From the NCBI RefSeq assembly GCF_035918155.1, contig NZ_CP109327.1, forward strand, positions 6,696,001 through 6,760,000: a stretch of 64,000 nt of DNA. The letters run 5' to 3'. The stretch's first letter is position 1; each line of letters opens with the position of its first letter. The translations under genes and the position numbers were made by a program. The notes beneath the pieces are model-generated. The model saw only the letters and a list, made by a program, of their open reading frames with translations. It was not told where the DNA came from and made no database searches. Positions 56,033 through 64,000 of this stretch are shown piece by piece. The DNA comes from Streptomyces sp. NBC_01591 (GTDB lineage Bacteria; Actinomycetota; Actinomycetes; Streptomycetales; Streptomycetaceae).

Positions 56033-56986
56033 TCACGGACCTCCGGCCGGATCGCGCGTGCGGCCGCGGAGCGCGTCGAGGATGTGGGGCCAGGCGGCTG
56101 CCCCGAGCGCCGCGTCCGCCGCGGTCGAACCTCCGTACAGGAACTGCGCGGAGGCGGGCGCCGGGCCCTCGCCCGGCAGCCGCGGGCGGTGGCCCGCGTC
56201 GGGGCTGCTGATGACCCGTACGGGCAGGCCGGCCGCCCTGCGGCGGGCGGCCAGCTCCTCGGCGTAGGGCAGCGAGGGCCACATCGCGTCGTCGCCGCCC
56301 GCGACGAGGACGAGTTCGGCGCCGGACCTCTCCACCGGGATCCTCGCCGCATCGACACGGTCGGCGAACGTCCGCCGGTTCTGCTCGTACCAGCCGAGGA
56401 TGGCGACGGGAGCGCCCTCGGGCCGTGCGGGCGCGGGTGACCATGAGTCGTCATGGGGGACGAACGGCAGCGGCTCACCGCGCCAGGTCCAGGAGGACCG
56501 GTACGGCCGGCTATGTCCGTCCTGGCCGGGTCCGACATTTGCCCAGGTCAGCGAGGTGGGCGAGAGTGCCACCACGGCGTCGACACCGGGCAGGAGCACG
56601 GACAGGTGCAGGGCGGCCTCCGCGCCCTTGGACGTACCGAGGATGCCGATCCGCCGTGCGCCGCCCGCGCGGAGCACCTCGATCGCGGACTCGAACGTCT
56701 CCAGCGGGACCTCGCAGACGCCCGGTGGCTGTCCGGAGCTGCCGAACCAGCGGATCGACAGGGCGGCCATGCCCTCCCGGGCCAGGAGCCTGCACCGCTC
56801 CTCCTCGACGCGCCCGCTGGACCCGGAGAGCACCAGCACTCCGACCTCGGCGTCCACCGGGCCGCGCGCGGGCCTTGCGAGAAACCCCTCGCGAACGCCC
56901 CGGTGAGGCGCTTCATGAGGGGTTCCGTGAGCAGCCTCGCGAGCGCCTTCGCCGGGATCGCTGAATCTGCGCTCGACGATGTGCAT
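56033..56986 (-). CDS. Alpha/beta hydrolase, acyl-CoA thioester hydrolase/BAAT C-terminal-like
   Basis: The 317-residue protein has the hydrolase elbow GILGTSKGAEAAL (nucleophile Ser in G-T-S-K-G). VLVLSGSSGR acts as the oxyanion strand, VLVAGGDDAMWPS as the acid loop and ISSPDAGH as the histidine. The pattern fits the BAAT C-terminal family. It lies 7 bp after the SIS gene on the same strand, so both share a transcript. The substrate cannot be read from sequence. Confidence 0.85.
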   Translation of the reverse strand: MHIVERRFSDPGEGAREAAHGTPHEAPHRGVREGFLARPARGPVDAEVGVLVLSGSSGRVEEERCRLLAREGMAALSIRWFGSSGQPPGVCEVPLETFESAIEVLRAGGARRIGILGTSKGAEAALHLSVLLPGVDAVVALSPTSLTWANVGPGQDGHSRPYRSSWTWRGEPLPFVPHDDSWSPAPARPEGAPVAILGWYEQNRRTFADRVDAARIPVERSGAELVLVAGGDDAMWPSLPYAEELAARRRAAGLPVRVISSPDAGHRPRLPGEGPAPASAQFLYGGSTAADAALGAAAWPHILDALRGRTRDPAGGP

Positions 56987-56993
56987 CGGCCGG

Positions 56994-57878
56994 TCAGGCG
57001 TCCGTGAGCACGACCGAGCGGGTCAGGTGGCGGGGGCTGTCCGGGTCCAGACCGCGGGCGGCGGCACGGGCGACCGCCAGACGCTGCACGCGCACCAGCT
57101 CGGCCAGCGGGTCCAGGCCGCTCTCCACCCAGCGGGCGCCGGTCGCCAGCACCTGGTCCGCGAGCCCCTCGGGGGCGGTGCCGAACATCCAGGTCGCGGT
57201 GCCGGTGGTGGCGATGCTGATGGGACCGTGGCGGTACTCCATCGCCGGGTACGACTCGGTCCAGGACAGCGACGCCTCCTTCATCTTGAGCGCCGCCTCG
57301 TTGGCGAGCCCCGCCGTCCAGCCGCGACCGAGGAAGCTGAACTGGGTGCAGTCCACCAGGCCTTCGGGCAGCGGCTCGGCCAGTGCCGTCTCCGCGTCGC
57401 GCACCACGTCCTCGGTGTGCAGACCGAGGTGGGCGCGGAGCAGGGTGAGCGCGGTGGTGGCGAACCGGGTCTGCACGACGGACTGTTCGTCGGCGAAGTC
57501 GAGCACGACGATGTCGTCGGCGGCCGTCATGACCGGGGTGTTCGGGTCGGCGGAGATGGCCACTGTGCGGGTGGTACCACGGAGCCGGTCGAGCAGTTCC
57601 AGCACCTCGGTCGTGGTTCCCGAGCGGGTGAGGGCGACGACCCGGTCGTAGCCGCGGCCGAACGGGAACTCCGAGGCGGCGAAGGCGTCGGACTCGCCCT
57701 GACCGGACTCCTCGCGGAGCGCGGCGTACGCCTGAGCCATGTAGAACGAGGTGCCGCAGCCGACGACCGCGATGCGCTCGCCGGTGGCGGGCAGAGCGGC
57801 CGACTGCGTCTGGGCCAGCTCGGCGGCGCGACGCCAGCATTCCGGCTGACTGGCGGTCTCGATCTCGACAAATGACAC
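56994..57878 (-). CDS. SIS-domain sugar isomerase/deglycase-like protein
   Basis: GTG 57878 follows GGAG at seven bases. The 294-residue protein has two SIS domains: IAVVGCGTSFYMAQAYAAL and VVALTRSGTTTEVLELLDR in the first; FSFLGRGWTAGLANEAALKM, EASLSWTESYPAMEYRHGP in the second. The last block is typical of the isomerase half of GlmS and of AgaS-type amino-sugar enzymes. There is no glutaminase domain. It is divergent from a DeoR regulator, which probably controls it. Confidence 0.92.
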   Translation of the reverse strand: MSFVEIETASQPECWRRAAELAQTQSAALPATGERIAVVGCGTSFYMAQAYAALREESGQGESDAFAASEFPFGRGYDRVVALTRSGTTTEVLELLDRLRGTTRTVAISADPNTPVMTAADDIVVLDFADEQSVVQTRFATTALTLLRAHLGLHTEDVVRDAETALAEPLPEGLVDCTQFSFLGRGWTAGLANEAALKMKEASLSWTESYPAMEYRHGPISIATTGTATWMFGTAPEGLADQVLATGARWVESGLDPLAELVRVQRLAVARAAARGLDPDSPRHLTRSVVLTDA

Positions 57879-57902
57879 TTTTGCACTCCGTACTCGTAGT
57901 GT

Positions 57903-57952
57903 GATGCTTGTTTAAGCACGCTATACGCGATCTGTGAGCATTATCAAGCATC
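57903..57952. promoter_or_regulatory. Putative DeoR operator repeats
   Basis: The AT-rich gap between the divergent SIS and DeoR genes contains GATGCTTG (57903-57910) and its inverted copy CAAGCATC (57945-57952), plus the smaller palindrome TGCTTGTTTAAGCA (57905-57918). Position and symmetry suit an autoregulated DeoR-family operator. Confidence 0.55.
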
Positions 57953-58063
57953 CTGCGTGCAGGAGGCTTGACTGGGCGGAGCCTTGTGCGACGCTTGCGC
58001 GTGTCCGGTGACCGTACCCAAGGGGATGGGTGCCCGAAGCCCGGGTTCGTAAGGAGAGTTGCC

Positions 58064-58864
58064 TTGTCCAGGGATGCCCGGTGGAACGCGCTGCTGGAAC
58101 TTGTCGGTAAGAACGGCCGGGTGGACGTCGAGGAAGCCGCCACGGCGCTGGATGTCTCGGCCGCGACCATCCGCCGTGACCTGGATCAGCTCGCCGAGCA
58201 GCAGTTGCTCACCCGTACCCGTGGCGGCGCGGTGGCGCACGGAGTCAGCTACGAACTGGCCCTGCGCTACAAGACCGGTCGCCATGCCCCGGAGAAGCAG
58301 GCCATCGGCCGCGCGGTCTCCGAGCTGGTGGCGGTGGGCGAGGTGGTGGGGCTGACCGGCGGCACGACGCTGACCGAGGTGGCCCGTTCGCTGGCGGTGC
58401 GCTCCGATGTCGTCGGTGATGGCACGGCCGGGCCGGGCGGCCAGCCGACCCTGACCGTGGTCACCAACGCCCTCAACATCGCCAACGAGCTGGTGATCCG
58501 GCCGCAGATCAAGATCGTGGTGACCGGCGGGGTGGCCAGGCCGCAGTCGTACGAGCTGACGGGCCCGCTGGCCAGCGGGGTGCTGGGCGAGATCACGCTG
58601 GATGTCGCCGTGCTGGGCGTCAACGCGATCGACACCGAGCGCGGTGCGTACGTCCACCACGAGGGTGAGGCCAGCATCAACCGGCTGCTCGCCCAGCAGG
58701 CGCAACGGGTGGTCGTGGCCGCCGACTCCTCGAAGATCGGCAAGCGGGCCTTCGCCCGGGTCTGCGATCTGGGGCAGGTCGACTTCCTGGTCACCGACAA
58801 GGGGATCACTCCCGAGGCGACCGCCCGCTTCACGGAGGCCGGCGTCACCGTCATCGCTGTATGA
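58064..58864 (+). CDS. DeoR/GlpR-family transcriptional repressor
   Basis: The TTG at 58064 follows AAGGAG at seven bases, giving 266 residues. The N-terminal winged helix reads RVDVEEAATALDVSAATIRR. The C-terminal sugar-phosphate-binding domain has TGGTTLTEVARSL, ELTGPLASGVL and VVVAADSSKIGKRAFARV. Members bind a sugar phosphate and release operators near sugar-catabolism genes. The divergent SIS gene and the downstream oxidoreductase are likely targets. Confidence 0.93.
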   Translation: MSRDARWNALLELVGKNGRVDVEEAATALDVSAATIRRDLDQLAEQQLLTRTRGGAVAHGVSYELALRYKTGRHAPEKQAIGRAVSELVAVGEVVGLTGGTTLTEVARSLAVRSDVVGDGTAGPGGQPTLTVVTNALNIANELVIRPQIKIVVTGGVARPQSYELTGPLASGVLGEITLDVAVLGVNAIDTERGAYVHHEGEASINRLLAQQAQRVVVAADSSKIGKRAFARVCDLGQVDFLVTDKGITPEATARFTEAGVTVIAV

Positions 58865-59006
58865 GGTGACACCGGCCCGTCCGGCGGCGGACGGTAATCG
58901 CCGGTCGCGCGTCGGGGCCCTTCCGTACTCGTTCTGCGCCTCTGGCATGCCCGATTGCGGCTTCGATGGAGTCGAATCGAACCTGGCCAAGGCTTCGAAT
59001 GTTCTT

Positions 59007-59038
59007 AGTTGTTCATTACTTGCGAGAAATGAACAACT
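59007..59038. promoter_or_regulatory. 11-bp inverted repeat, operator-like
   Basis: AGTTGTTCATT and its exact complement AATGAACAACT are separated by 10 nt (one helical turn), 113 bp upstream of the Gfo/Idh/MocA start at 59151. Such AT-rich symmetry in this genome suggests a regulator site. It differs from the putative DeoR repeats at 57903-57952. Confidence 0.55.
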
Positions 59039-59150
59039 CTTGCCATCGGGGTGCATGTCGTGAACTATGTGGCTGTCGCCGCGAGGGAGCAACGGCTGCC
59101 GCAGTCGGAAGTCTCCGCCCGCACCACCCGTACAGACAGAAGGGACCCCC

Positions 59151-60323
59151 GTGTCAGACCTGCGACTCGGCGTCATCGGGCTCGGCCTGCGCCGTTCCAT
59201 CGCGACGTCCGCCCACCACCCCGGACAGGGCTCGGCGATCACCGCCGTCTGCGACCTGGACCCCGAGGTGCGCCGACGCGAGGCCGAGAGCTTCGGCACC
59301 GATGTCGCGGTCGAGGACTACAAGCTGCTCCTCGGCCGGGACGACCTCGACGCGGTCATCGTCGCGACTCCGGACGACACCCACGAGACCATCGCCATCG
59401 ACGCGCTGCGGGCCGGCAAGGCCGTCTTCGTCGAGAAGCCGCTCGGGATCACCGTCGAGAGCTGCGACAACATCCTGCGTGCCGCGTACGAGACCGGGAC
59501 CCGGCTGTACGTCGGGCACAACATGCGCCACATGGGCGTCGTGCGGCTGATGCGCGACATCGTCGCCCGCGGCGACATCGGCGAGCCCAAGGCCGTGTGG
59601 GTGCGGCACTTCGTCGGCTACGGCGGTGACTACTACTTCAAGGACTGGCACGCCGACCGGACCCGCACCACCGGCCTGCTGCTCCAGAAGGCCGCGCACG
59701 ACATCGATGTCCTGCACTGGCTGGCCGGCGGCTACACCCGCCGTGTCAACGCGCTCGGCGACCTCCTCGTCTACGGCGACCTGCCGCGCCGCGAGGCGGA
59801 CACCCCGCGCCCGGCGAACTGGCTGCGCGAGTTCGACTGGCCGCCGACGGCCCGCAAGGACCTGCACCACATCGTGGACGTCGAGGACGTCTCGGTGATG
59901 AACATGCAACTCGACAACGGCGTCGTGGCCGCCTACCAGCAGTGCCACTTCACCCCCGACTACTGGCGGAACTACACCGTCATCGGCACCGAGGGCCGGC
60001 TGGAGAACTTCGGTGACAGCCCCGGTGACGAGGTCAAGGTCTGGAACACCGGTCCCAGTGGATACCGCGCCGAGGCCGACATCACCTACCGGGTGCCGGA
60101 AGCCAAGGGCTCGCACGGCGGCGGGGACAGCCGGATCATGGAGGAGTTCTGCCGGTTCGTCCGCGACGGCGGCGTCACCGACACCTCGCCGGTCGCCGCC
60201 CGGATGAGCGTCGCCGCCGGTGTGCTCGCGACCCGGTCCCTGCGCGAGGGCGGTGCGCCGTTCGAGGTGCCGGCCCTCGACCCGGAGCTGATCGCCTACT
60301 TCGAGGGCGGTCAGGTCCGCTAG
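59151..60323 (+). CDS. Gfo/Idh/MocA-family oxidoreductase
   Basis: GTG 59151 lies six bases after AGAAGGG; 390 residues. LRLGVIGLGLRRSIA is the NAD-binding loop, and AVFVEKPLGI carries the EKP catalytic motif. KAAHDIDVLHWLAGG carries the conserved H-D pair, with Lys three positions before the His. C-terminal sheet features (MEEFCRFVRDGG) are complete. It likely oxidises or reduces a sugar or cyclitol. Its neighbours (SIS enzyme, DeoR regulator) suggest sugar or amino-sugar metabolism. An operator-like palindrome lies upstream. Confidence 0.92.
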   Translation: MSDLRLGVIGLGLRRSIATSAHHPGQGSAITAVCDLDPEVRRREAESFGTDVAVEDYKLLLGRDDLDAVIVATPDDTHETIAIDALRAGKAVFVEKPLGITVESCDNILRAAYETGTRLYVGHNMRHMGVVRLMRDIVARGDIGEPKAVWVRHFVGYGGDYYFKDWHADRTRTTGLLLQKAAHDIDVLHWLAGGYTRRVNALGDLLVYGDLPRREADTPRPANWLREFDWPPTARKDLHHIVDVEDVSVMNMQLDNGVVAAYQQCHFTPDYWRNYTVIGTEGRLENFGDSPGDEVKVWNTGPSGYRAEADITYRVPEAKGSHGGGDSRIMEEFCRFVRDGGVTDTSPVAARMSVAAGVLATRSLREGGAPFEVPALDPELIAYFEGGQVR

Positions 60324-60353
60324 CGCGACGGGTGCGACTGGTTCGCCGCCCGG

Positions 60354-60399
60354 GAGACCTTCGGGGACAGTGCCTTGCGGCACCGTTCCCGAAGGTCTC
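60354..60399 (+). terminator. Hairpin terminator after Gfo/Idh gene
   Basis: A 21-bp imperfect stem (GAGACCTTCGGG... paired with ...CCCGAAGGTCTC, two mismatches of G/T type) closes over TTGC, 30 bp after the stop. Nothing else is supported in the rest of the 60324-60670 gap besides the upstream region of the next gene. Confidence 0.75.
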
Positions 60400-60670
60400 T
60401 CCGTACGACTGTTTTCGGCCATGCTCGGTGGGTAATCGGCTCATTCCGGTTTGGCGGCCGCTCGGCAGGTGTTCGCCGCGACGTGTGACGCCGTCGGGTG
60501 AATTGGGTGGAATCATCCGGAAGGTGACAGGTGGGGGCAGGGTATGCCGGTATCGCAGGGTCACCGTGGCCCCGTCATCGGGGAGCCCGAGGGTAGATTT
60601 TGCGCCAATGGAATGCCATGGTGGCCGAGTTCGAACGCGTGGCCGGATCTCGGTCGGCATAATCGCGTCC

Positions 60671-61672
60671 ATGTCGATCACGGGTGGAGACGTCGTTGAC
60701 CTGGGGCGGGGCCTGTACGCATGGCTCCCGCCGAAACGGGGCTGGGGGCTGGCGAACTGCGGTCTGCTCGTCTCGCCTCGCGGTGCGCTCTGGATCGACA
60801 CCCCGTACGACGCCGTGCTGGCCGGCCAGTTCCTGGCCGAGTCCGAGAAGCGGCTGCCCGACGGCGTCCACATCGATCGGGTGATCGTCACCCATGCGAA
60901 CGGGGACCACTTCTGGGGCGCGGGCGTACTCCCGGACGCGGAGATCATCGCGACCCGCGAGGCCCGCGAGCACATCCACTACGAGCCCACGCCGAAGCAG
61001 CAGCATGCCCTCGTCACCGCCGGCGATCCGGCCACCCCGCTCGGCGGCTATCTCGCGCGTCACTTCGGCCCCTTCGACTGGTCGCAGACCGATCCGGTGG
61101 TGCCGACCACCTACTTCACGGGCGAGCTCGAACTGACCCTGGGGGAGTACCCGGTCCAGATCTCCGCGCTGCCGTCCGCGCACACCACCGGCGACCTGAT
61201 GGTCCATCTGCCCGCGCAGGGTGCCGTGTTCACCGGGGACGTCATCTTCTCCTCCACCCCGGGGCAGTCGGGCGACCACCCGGTGCACTGGGCGGGTCCG
61301 CTGAGCAATGTGATCTCGGCCTGCGAACGCGTGCTGGCCACCGGCGCCGAGACCGTCGTACCGGGACACGGTCCGATTCTCGACCGGGCCGGGGTGCGCG
61401 ATCACATCGTGTATCTGGAGTACGTGCGCGAGCGCGCCCACGCCTTCCACGCGGCCGGGATCCCCGCCGTCGAGGCCGCCCGCCGGGTGATCGGCGAGGG
61501 ACGCCACCCGGAACTTGGCCTTCCCGAGCGGCTGGTGGTGACCATCGGCAGCGAGTACCGGCAGCTCGACGGCTCCGAACTGCCCGGAGTGCTCCAGGTG
61601 ATGACCGAGGTCGCCGTGGTCGCTCAAGAATTGGAGCAGCCGCATGCGCCGGCAGGACCCGTGGCGCAGTAG
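60671..61672 (+). CDS. Metallo-beta-lactamase-fold hydrolase
   Basis: From ATG 60671 the protein has 333 residues. VIVTHANGDHFWGAG is the metal motif with Asn where HxHxDH has its second His. Further ligands are in LPSAHTTGDLM (His), VFTGDVIF (Asp) and VVPGHGPI (His). The Asn substitution occurs in some family branches and may change metal occupancy. There is no signal peptide. The substrate is unknown. No strong ribosome site precedes the chosen ATG, so a slightly longer N-terminus is possible. Confidence 0.88.
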   Translation: MSITGGDVVDLGRGLYAWLPPKRGWGLANCGLLVSPRGALWIDTPYDAVLAGQFLAESEKRLPDGVHIDRVIVTHANGDHFWGAGVLPDAEIIATREAREHIHYEPTPKQQHALVTAGDPATPLGGYLARHFGPFDWSQTDPVVPTTYFTGELELTLGEYPVQISALPSAHTTGDLMVHLPAQGAVFTGDVIFSSTPGQSGDHPVHWAGPLSNVISACERVLATGAETVVPGHGPILDRAGVRDHIVYLEYVRERAHAFHAAGIPAVEAARRVIGEGRHPELGLPERLVVTIGSEYRQLDGSELPGVLQVMTEVAVVAQELEQPHAPAGPVAQ

Positions 61673-61756
61673 GCGGAGCTCTCGCCGACGCTTCGGCCGG
61701 AAGACCGATCCGTTTCGCCCGGAAGACCGACCCGACAACAGAAACGCGGTGACGGC

Positions 61757-63127
61757 ATGGGATGGATAGTGGCGGTGATCGCCGTCGCCGCTGCCGTGGC
61801 GGCAATGGTCCACGCGGAGAACATGGCGCGCGCCCAACGTATCGCCGTGGCCCGCGCCGAGCTGGCCGAACGCCAGTCGAAGGCCGCCGAGGCCCGTACC
61901 GCGGCCCTCACTGAAGAGATCCGCCAGCTGGCCCGCGAGCGGATACCCGCCGCCGCGCTCGCCCTCTCCCACCCCACCGCCAAGGTCCCCGGACTGCGCG
62001 GGGCGGCCGAGGTCGACGGCGATTCCGCGCGGCTGCTCACCGAGGCGGTGCAGGCCGCCCGCAAGGCCGTCGTCGAGGAGCGCGGGCGGGTCGACGCGGC
62101 CGCCCGCGCGGCGATGCGCGGCACCTCCGCCAAGATCCAGTCCCTGCTCAACCAGTCCCAGCAGCTGTTGCACGAGCTCCAGCACGAGTACGACGACCCG
62201 CGCATCCTGCAACTGGACTTCCGCAACGAACTGGCGCTGCGGCGTACCCAGGCCACCGCGGTGCTCTGCGATGCCTGGCCCGGCCTCGCCCGCCAGAACT
62301 CGCCGCTCGTCGAGATCGTGCTCGGCGCCCAGTCCCGGGTCGCCGGCTACGAACGCGTCAAGGTCGCCAACCATCTGCGCGACGAACGGCTCGCGCTCGT
62401 CGCCCGCGCCGCCGAACCCCTCGCCATCGCAATGGCCGAACTGCTGGCCAACGCCACCGCCTACTCGCACCCCGACACCGACGTCCAGGTCACCCTCCAG
62501 CAGAGCGGCGGCCGCGGCGCGTTCCTGGTGGTCGACGACGCGGGCATCGGCATGGACGACGACGCGCTCGACCGGGCACGGGCCCTGCTGGCGGGCCCGC
62601 CCGAAGTCCTCCTGACCGAGCTGGGCGATCCGCCGCAGACCGGCTTCGCCGTCGTCGGCCGACTGGCGCTCCAGTACGGCTTCAACTGCCACATCGAGGC
62701 ATCGCCGTTCGGCGGCATGCGTACGATCCTGCGCGTTCCCGCCCATCTGCTGACCGTGATGGAGGACGACCACAGCCTCTCCGCCCTCGCCCCGAAGCCG
62801 GTGCAGGCGCACGCCACTCCCACGGTTCCCGCCCCGGCCGAGCCGGAGACCGCCCCCGTGCCGCAACCCGCCGGCGGGCAGGCACCCGCGCTGCCCAGCC
62901 GACGCCGACGCGCACCACGTCCGGCCCCGGCCCGCCCCGCGTCCGCCGACGCCGTCCCGGAGCGCGAACAGGTGCCCCGTACACCCGAGCAGGCCGGGGC
63001 TTCCTGGGCGGCACTCCAGCAGGGCACCCTCAACGGCAGGAGCGTCGCCGGGCCGCCATCGGCACCGGCACCGGACGACCACGACCACCCGGACGACCGG
63101 GACGACGAAGGAGACGACCAGACGTGA
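61757..63127 (+). CDS. cvnA: Conservon sensor ATPase (CvnA-like)
   Basis: The 456-residue protein starts with one hydrophobic helix (WIVAVIAVAAAVAAMVHAE), then a coiled coil, then a HATPase domain with AMAELLANATAYS (N box), VVDDAGIGMDDDAL (G1) and a G2-like region. Pro/Ala-rich tail residues follow. It is the first gene of a cvnABCD cluster and overlaps cvnB by 4 bp. CvnA proteins are membrane-associated histidine-kinase-like sensors of a GTPase switch. Confidence 0.93.
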   Translation: MGWIVAVIAVAAAVAAMVHAENMARAQRIAVARAELAERQSKAAEARTAALTEEIRQLARERIPAAALALSHPTAKVPGLRGAAEVDGDSARLLTEAVQAARKAVVEERGRVDAAARAAMRGTSAKIQSLLNQSQQLLHELQHEYDDPRILQLDFRNELALRRTQATAVLCDAWPGLARQNSPLVEIVLGAQSRVAGYERVKVANHLRDERLALVARAAEPLAIAMAELLANATAYSHPDTDVQVTLQQSGGRGAFLVVDDAGIGMDDDALDRARALLAGPPEVLLTELGDPPQTGFAVVGRLALQYGFNCHIEASPFGGMRTILRVPAHLLTVMEDDHSLSALAPKPVQAHATPTVPAPAEPETAPVPQPAGGQAPALPSRRRRAPRPAPARPASADAVPEREQVPRTPEQAGASWAALQQGTLNGRSVAGPPSAPAPDDHDHPDDRDDEGDDQT

Positions 63128-63549
63128 GCGCCCCCACTTCCACCACCGGTGACCTCGCATGGGTGCTGACCCCGCTGCTGGAACTGCCCGGAGTCCAGCA
63201 CGCCGTGGTCGCCACCGGCGACGGCCTCGTCGAGGGCGCGTCGCCCGGCCTGGACCGGGCGTCCGGCGAGCGGGTCGCCGCCATGACCGCCACGCTGCAC
63301 GCCGCGGCACGCGCGTTCACCACGGCCTTCACCGATGTCGAGGCACCGCGCCTGGCCCAGACGGTCGTCGAGTCCGACCAGGGCTTCGCCATCGTCGTAC
63401 CGGCCGGGAACAACACCACACTCGCCCTGTTCGCGGAACCCGGGGCCAAGCTCGGCGACATCGCGTACCAGATGCAGGTGCAGGTCACCGCCCTGACCCG
63501 GGCGATGAACGCACCCGCCCGCCTGCCGGACACCGCCGCCCGGCCATGA
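63124..63549 (+). CDS. cvnB: Roadblock/LC7 protein (CvnB-like)
   Basis: The 141-residue protein carries the Roadblock/LC7 fold, with GVQHAVVATGDGLVEGASPG and a GFAIVVPAGNNTTLALFAEP strand pair. Relatives act on Ras-like GTPases, in keeping with the CvnD GTPase downstream. Its ATG overlaps the end of cvnA and its stop overlaps cvnC. Confidence 0.94.
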   Translation: MSAPTSTTGDLAWVLTPLLELPGVQHAVVATGDGLVEGASPGLDRASGERVAAMTATLHAAARAFTTAFTDVEAPRLAQTVVESDQGFAIVVPAGNNTTLALFAEPGAKLGDIAYQMQVQVTALTRAMNAPARLPDTAARP

Positions 63550-63899
63550 CCTCCGGCCCGGGGCGCCGTCTGATACCCGCCTACCTGGTCACCGGCGGCC
63601 GGACCCGGCCCGCCGGTCCCGCGCTCGACCGGCTCGACGTACTCGTACGCGCCGACACCGAGCTGCCCCCGGACACCGGCTCGGAACAGCGCAGGCTGTG
63701 CGAGCTGCTCGAACCGGGGGCGCTCACCGTCGTCGAATGCGCGGCCCACCTGGACCTGCCGGTCAGCGCCACCGTCTTCCTGGCCACGGACCTCGCGGCC
63801 GCCGGACATCTGCACACCCGACCGCCCATCCCCAGTGCCGGGGAGATCGACCGGTCGCTCGTCGAGAGGCTGCTCGTTGGACTCCGCTCCCTCCACTGA
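63546..63899 (+). CDS. cvnC: DUF742 protein (CvnC-like)
   Basis: This 117-residue protein has the DUF742 layout: RRLIPAYLVTGGRTRP at the start, then a winged-helix-like C-terminal part with LCELLEPGALTVVECAAHLD and LPVSATVFLATDLAAAGHL. It is the third gene of the conservon, coupled to cvnB by ATGA and overlapping cvnD by 23 bp. Confidence 0.94.
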   Translation: MTSGPGRRLIPAYLVTGGRTRPAGPALDRLDVLVRADTELPPDTGSEQRRLCELLEPGALTVVECAAHLDLPVSATVFLATDLAAAGHLHTRPPIPSAGEIDRSLVERLLVGLRSLH

Positions 63900-64000
63900 C
63901 CGCACCGGCATCGGCTATCTGCCGCCGACCGCCCGGACCCTGATGAAGCTCGTCGTCACGGGCCCGTTCGGCGTCGGCAAGACCACCCTGATCCGTACGC
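63877..64000 (+). CDS. cvnD: Conservon GTP-binding protein (CvnD-like), cut by right edge
   Basis: TTG 63877 (GAGAGG seven bases upstream) starts a frame reading YLPPTARTLMKLVVTGPFGV and then GKTTLIRT, the P loop of CvnD GTPases. Only 41 codons lie in the window. The N-terminal YLPPT is family-typical and supports this start over the internal ATG. Confidence 0.9.
   Translation, partial: MDSAPSTDRTGIGYLPPTARTLMKLVVTGPFGVGKTTLIRT

Noticed and set aside
1..64000. CRISPR array, tRNA or rRNA genes
   Set aside because: No regularly spaced short repeats and no cloverleaf or rRNA-like sequence were noticed on either strand.

Overview
The window is chromosomal DNA from a Streptomyces or a close relative. 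It has very high GC, frequent GTG/TTG starts, an ATPase / XRE (DUF5753) / DUF397 trio, and a cvnABCD conservon at the right edge. Almost every real gene is covered by long antisense shadow ORFs caused by the GC content; these were ignored.

Positions 1-26 kb form a dense nuclease/helicase island. A giant DUF1998-type helicase (cut by the left edge) is divergent from an SF1 helicase-phospholipase D fusion of Mokosh type II layout, which carries a frameshift. Next comes a tight three-gene operon (DUF262 protein, DUF3696 ATPase, unknown 310-aa protein), a membrane protein, a protein with a PD-(D/E)XK-like motif, the ATPase/XRE/DUF397 trio, and then a Ser/Thr kinase, SNF2 helicase and Eco57I/PglX-like methyltransferase reading leftward. 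The last two resemble the DrmD-DrmMI pair of class 1 DISARM, but drmABC are missing.

Positions 27.4-32.2 kb are a graveyard and exchange point. An IS110-family element interrupts the remnant of a TIGR02679-family (Wadjet type II JetD-like) gene. That remnant is joined abruptly to the last part of an RHS protein with its C-terminal toxin, followed by a coupled candidate immunity gene. Gene debris extends to a small membrane protein.

Positions 32.6-52.1 kb hold the most striking content. One part is a trypsin-STAND ATPase-TPR protein coupled to a small trypsin-co-occurring (Trypco1, CU044_2847-like) protein. The other is an eight-gene leftward operon, mostly with 4-bp overlaps: zinc-ribbon/degenerate vWA protein, TRAFAC-type GTPase, GTPase-associated protein 1, Hsp70/actin-fold ATPase, secreted membrane-anchored vWA protein, radical SAM protein, coiled-coil protein and a tandem AAA ATPase. 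A coiled-coil gene lies between the two parts. Related gene sets have been predicted computationally to be NTP-dependent conflict systems; mechanism and targets are unknown, so this is the best candidate for a poorly described system.

Positions 52.5-64 kb look like ordinary chromosome: two Gfo/Idh/MocA oxidoreductases, a Sfp-type phosphopantetheinyl transferase, a DmpA-type peptidase, a SIS sugar isomerase-like gene divergent from a DeoR regulator, a metallo-beta-lactamase-fold hydrolase, and the conservon. No tRNA, rRNA or CRISPR array was seen.
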